From: Indibacter alkaliphilus LW1
GTDB lineage: Bacteria; Bacteroidota; Bacteroidia; Cytophagales; Cyclobacteriaceae
Reading direction: 5' to 3'
Assembly (NCBI RefSeq): GCF_000295935.2
Contig: NZ_ALWO02000054.1
Coordinates: forward strand, 77,193-141,192
DNA: 64,000 nucleotides
In this document: one piece after another, positions 63,641 through 64,000 of the stretch
Position numbering within the stretch: position 1 is the stretch's first letter
Layout of the letters: each line of letters starts with the position of its first letter
The notes under the pieces: generated by a model
What the model was told of the DNA's origin: nothing
The model's input: only the letters and a program-made list of their open reading frames with translations
Database searches by the model: none
Position numbers and translations under genes: made by a program

Positions 63641-63819
63641 AGTGGAACAAACCTCCAAGGGGATTTAATTTGACTTAATCAGAAATTCTATATTTCACCT
63701 GGAAAAAATTATTCATCCTAAATGGAATTTCTGATGACCTATTTTGTGCTTTATTGATGAATTAATATTTACTTTCCTTGACATAATACCAAATTTATAT
63801 AAGTGATTTCAAATTATAT

Positions 63820-64000
63820 ATGATTCTCTTAGGCGCTAAACCTTTGGCTAGAAATACTGAACAACATGATGTGTTTTTTGGAATAGCAAGGGAATTAAAA
63901 GACCTGGCATCAGATATCAGGGATTTTTGGCCAGATGCCCGAAAAAGTTTACACATTGATGCTTGGAGAGAAGTAAATAATGTAAATGGATACCAAATAA
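63820..64000 (+). CDS. DUF1543-like protein, 3-prime end cut by window edge
   Basis: The first 60 codons from an ATG at 63820 read MILLGAKPLARNTEQHDVFF, then DIRDFWPDARKSLHIDAWRE and a final NGYQI before the sequence ends. The pattern of a short strand, ExHD, then LHIDxW and VNGY is that of DUF1543 proteins. Function is unknown in that family. The stretch 63641-63819 before it shows nothing else. Confidence 0.6.
   Translation, partial: MILLGAKPLARNTEQHDVFFGIARELKDLASDIRDFWPDARKSLHIDAWREVNNVNGYQI

Overview
The window looks like chromosome of a Bacteroidota bacterium, most likely Cytophagales/Cyclobacteriaceae-like (Algoriphagus/Belliella type). The basis is two sigma-FecR-SusC-SusD systems, TAnnTTTG-type promoters, propeller sensors, a CHAT/TPR protein and Bacteroidota-style lipoproteins. 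The taxon is inferred from gene content, not from a search. I saw no rRNA, tRNA, CRISPR array or intact insertion sequence.

Layout. 1-3.3 kb: a GreA/Rnk-like protein (-), then a Crp/Fnr regulator, a DsbA-like protein and an extradiol (LigB) dioxygenase (+). A perfect FNR-type box lies just ahead of the dsbA-like gene. 3.3-4.3 kb: gene-poor, with two hairpins and a possible 38-residue basic protein. 4.3-22.3 kb: one large block on the minus strand. Read in the direction of transcription it runs: response regulator and histidine kinase; outer-membrane porin, ureA, ureB, ureC, ureE, ureF, ureG, ureD, hypA, hypB; a hairpin terminator; a second ureE; then a metal-chelate uptake operon (binding lipoprotein, FecCD permease, ATPase, GNAT, TonB receptor, second porin). 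I read it as a self-contained nickel-acquisition and urease-maturation island. UreC carries a twin-arginine signal and lacks the usual flap cysteine. Both operon promoters carry the same array of ATTAGA-like units spaced exactly 11 bp apart, ending 11 bp from a -7 element. This is the layout expected for an OmpR/PhoB-type regulator such as the one encoded next door.

23.4-35.8 kb: a phosphate-ester locus on the plus strand, with ECF sigma, FecR, SusC, SusD, OprP-like porin, Tat-dependent alkaline phosphatase, calcineurin-like phosphatase and a polytopic membrane protein. A 45-residue microprotein follows; decayed copies of it lie at 22.96 and 43.5 kb. 36-39 kb: three exported proteins or lipoproteins of unknown role (-). 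39-43.4 kb: a second ECF sigma with a membrane TPR protein, facing a secreted TPR-CHAT protease-like protein. 43.5-47 kb: gene remnants, then a response regulator and a double-propeller sensor that has a phospho-acceptor helix but no ATPase domain.

47.3-56.9 kb: a kelch protein and a second sigma-FecR-SusC-SusD locus ending in a nucleotide pyrophosphatase/phosphodiesterase-like lipoprotein, so both Sus loci end in phospho(di)ester-cleaving enzymes. 57-64 kb: two serine beta-lactamase-fold hydrolases, an unknown membrane-anchored protein, a membrane-bound AraC-type regulator, an alpha/beta hydrolase, and the start of a DUF1543-like gene cut by the window edge.
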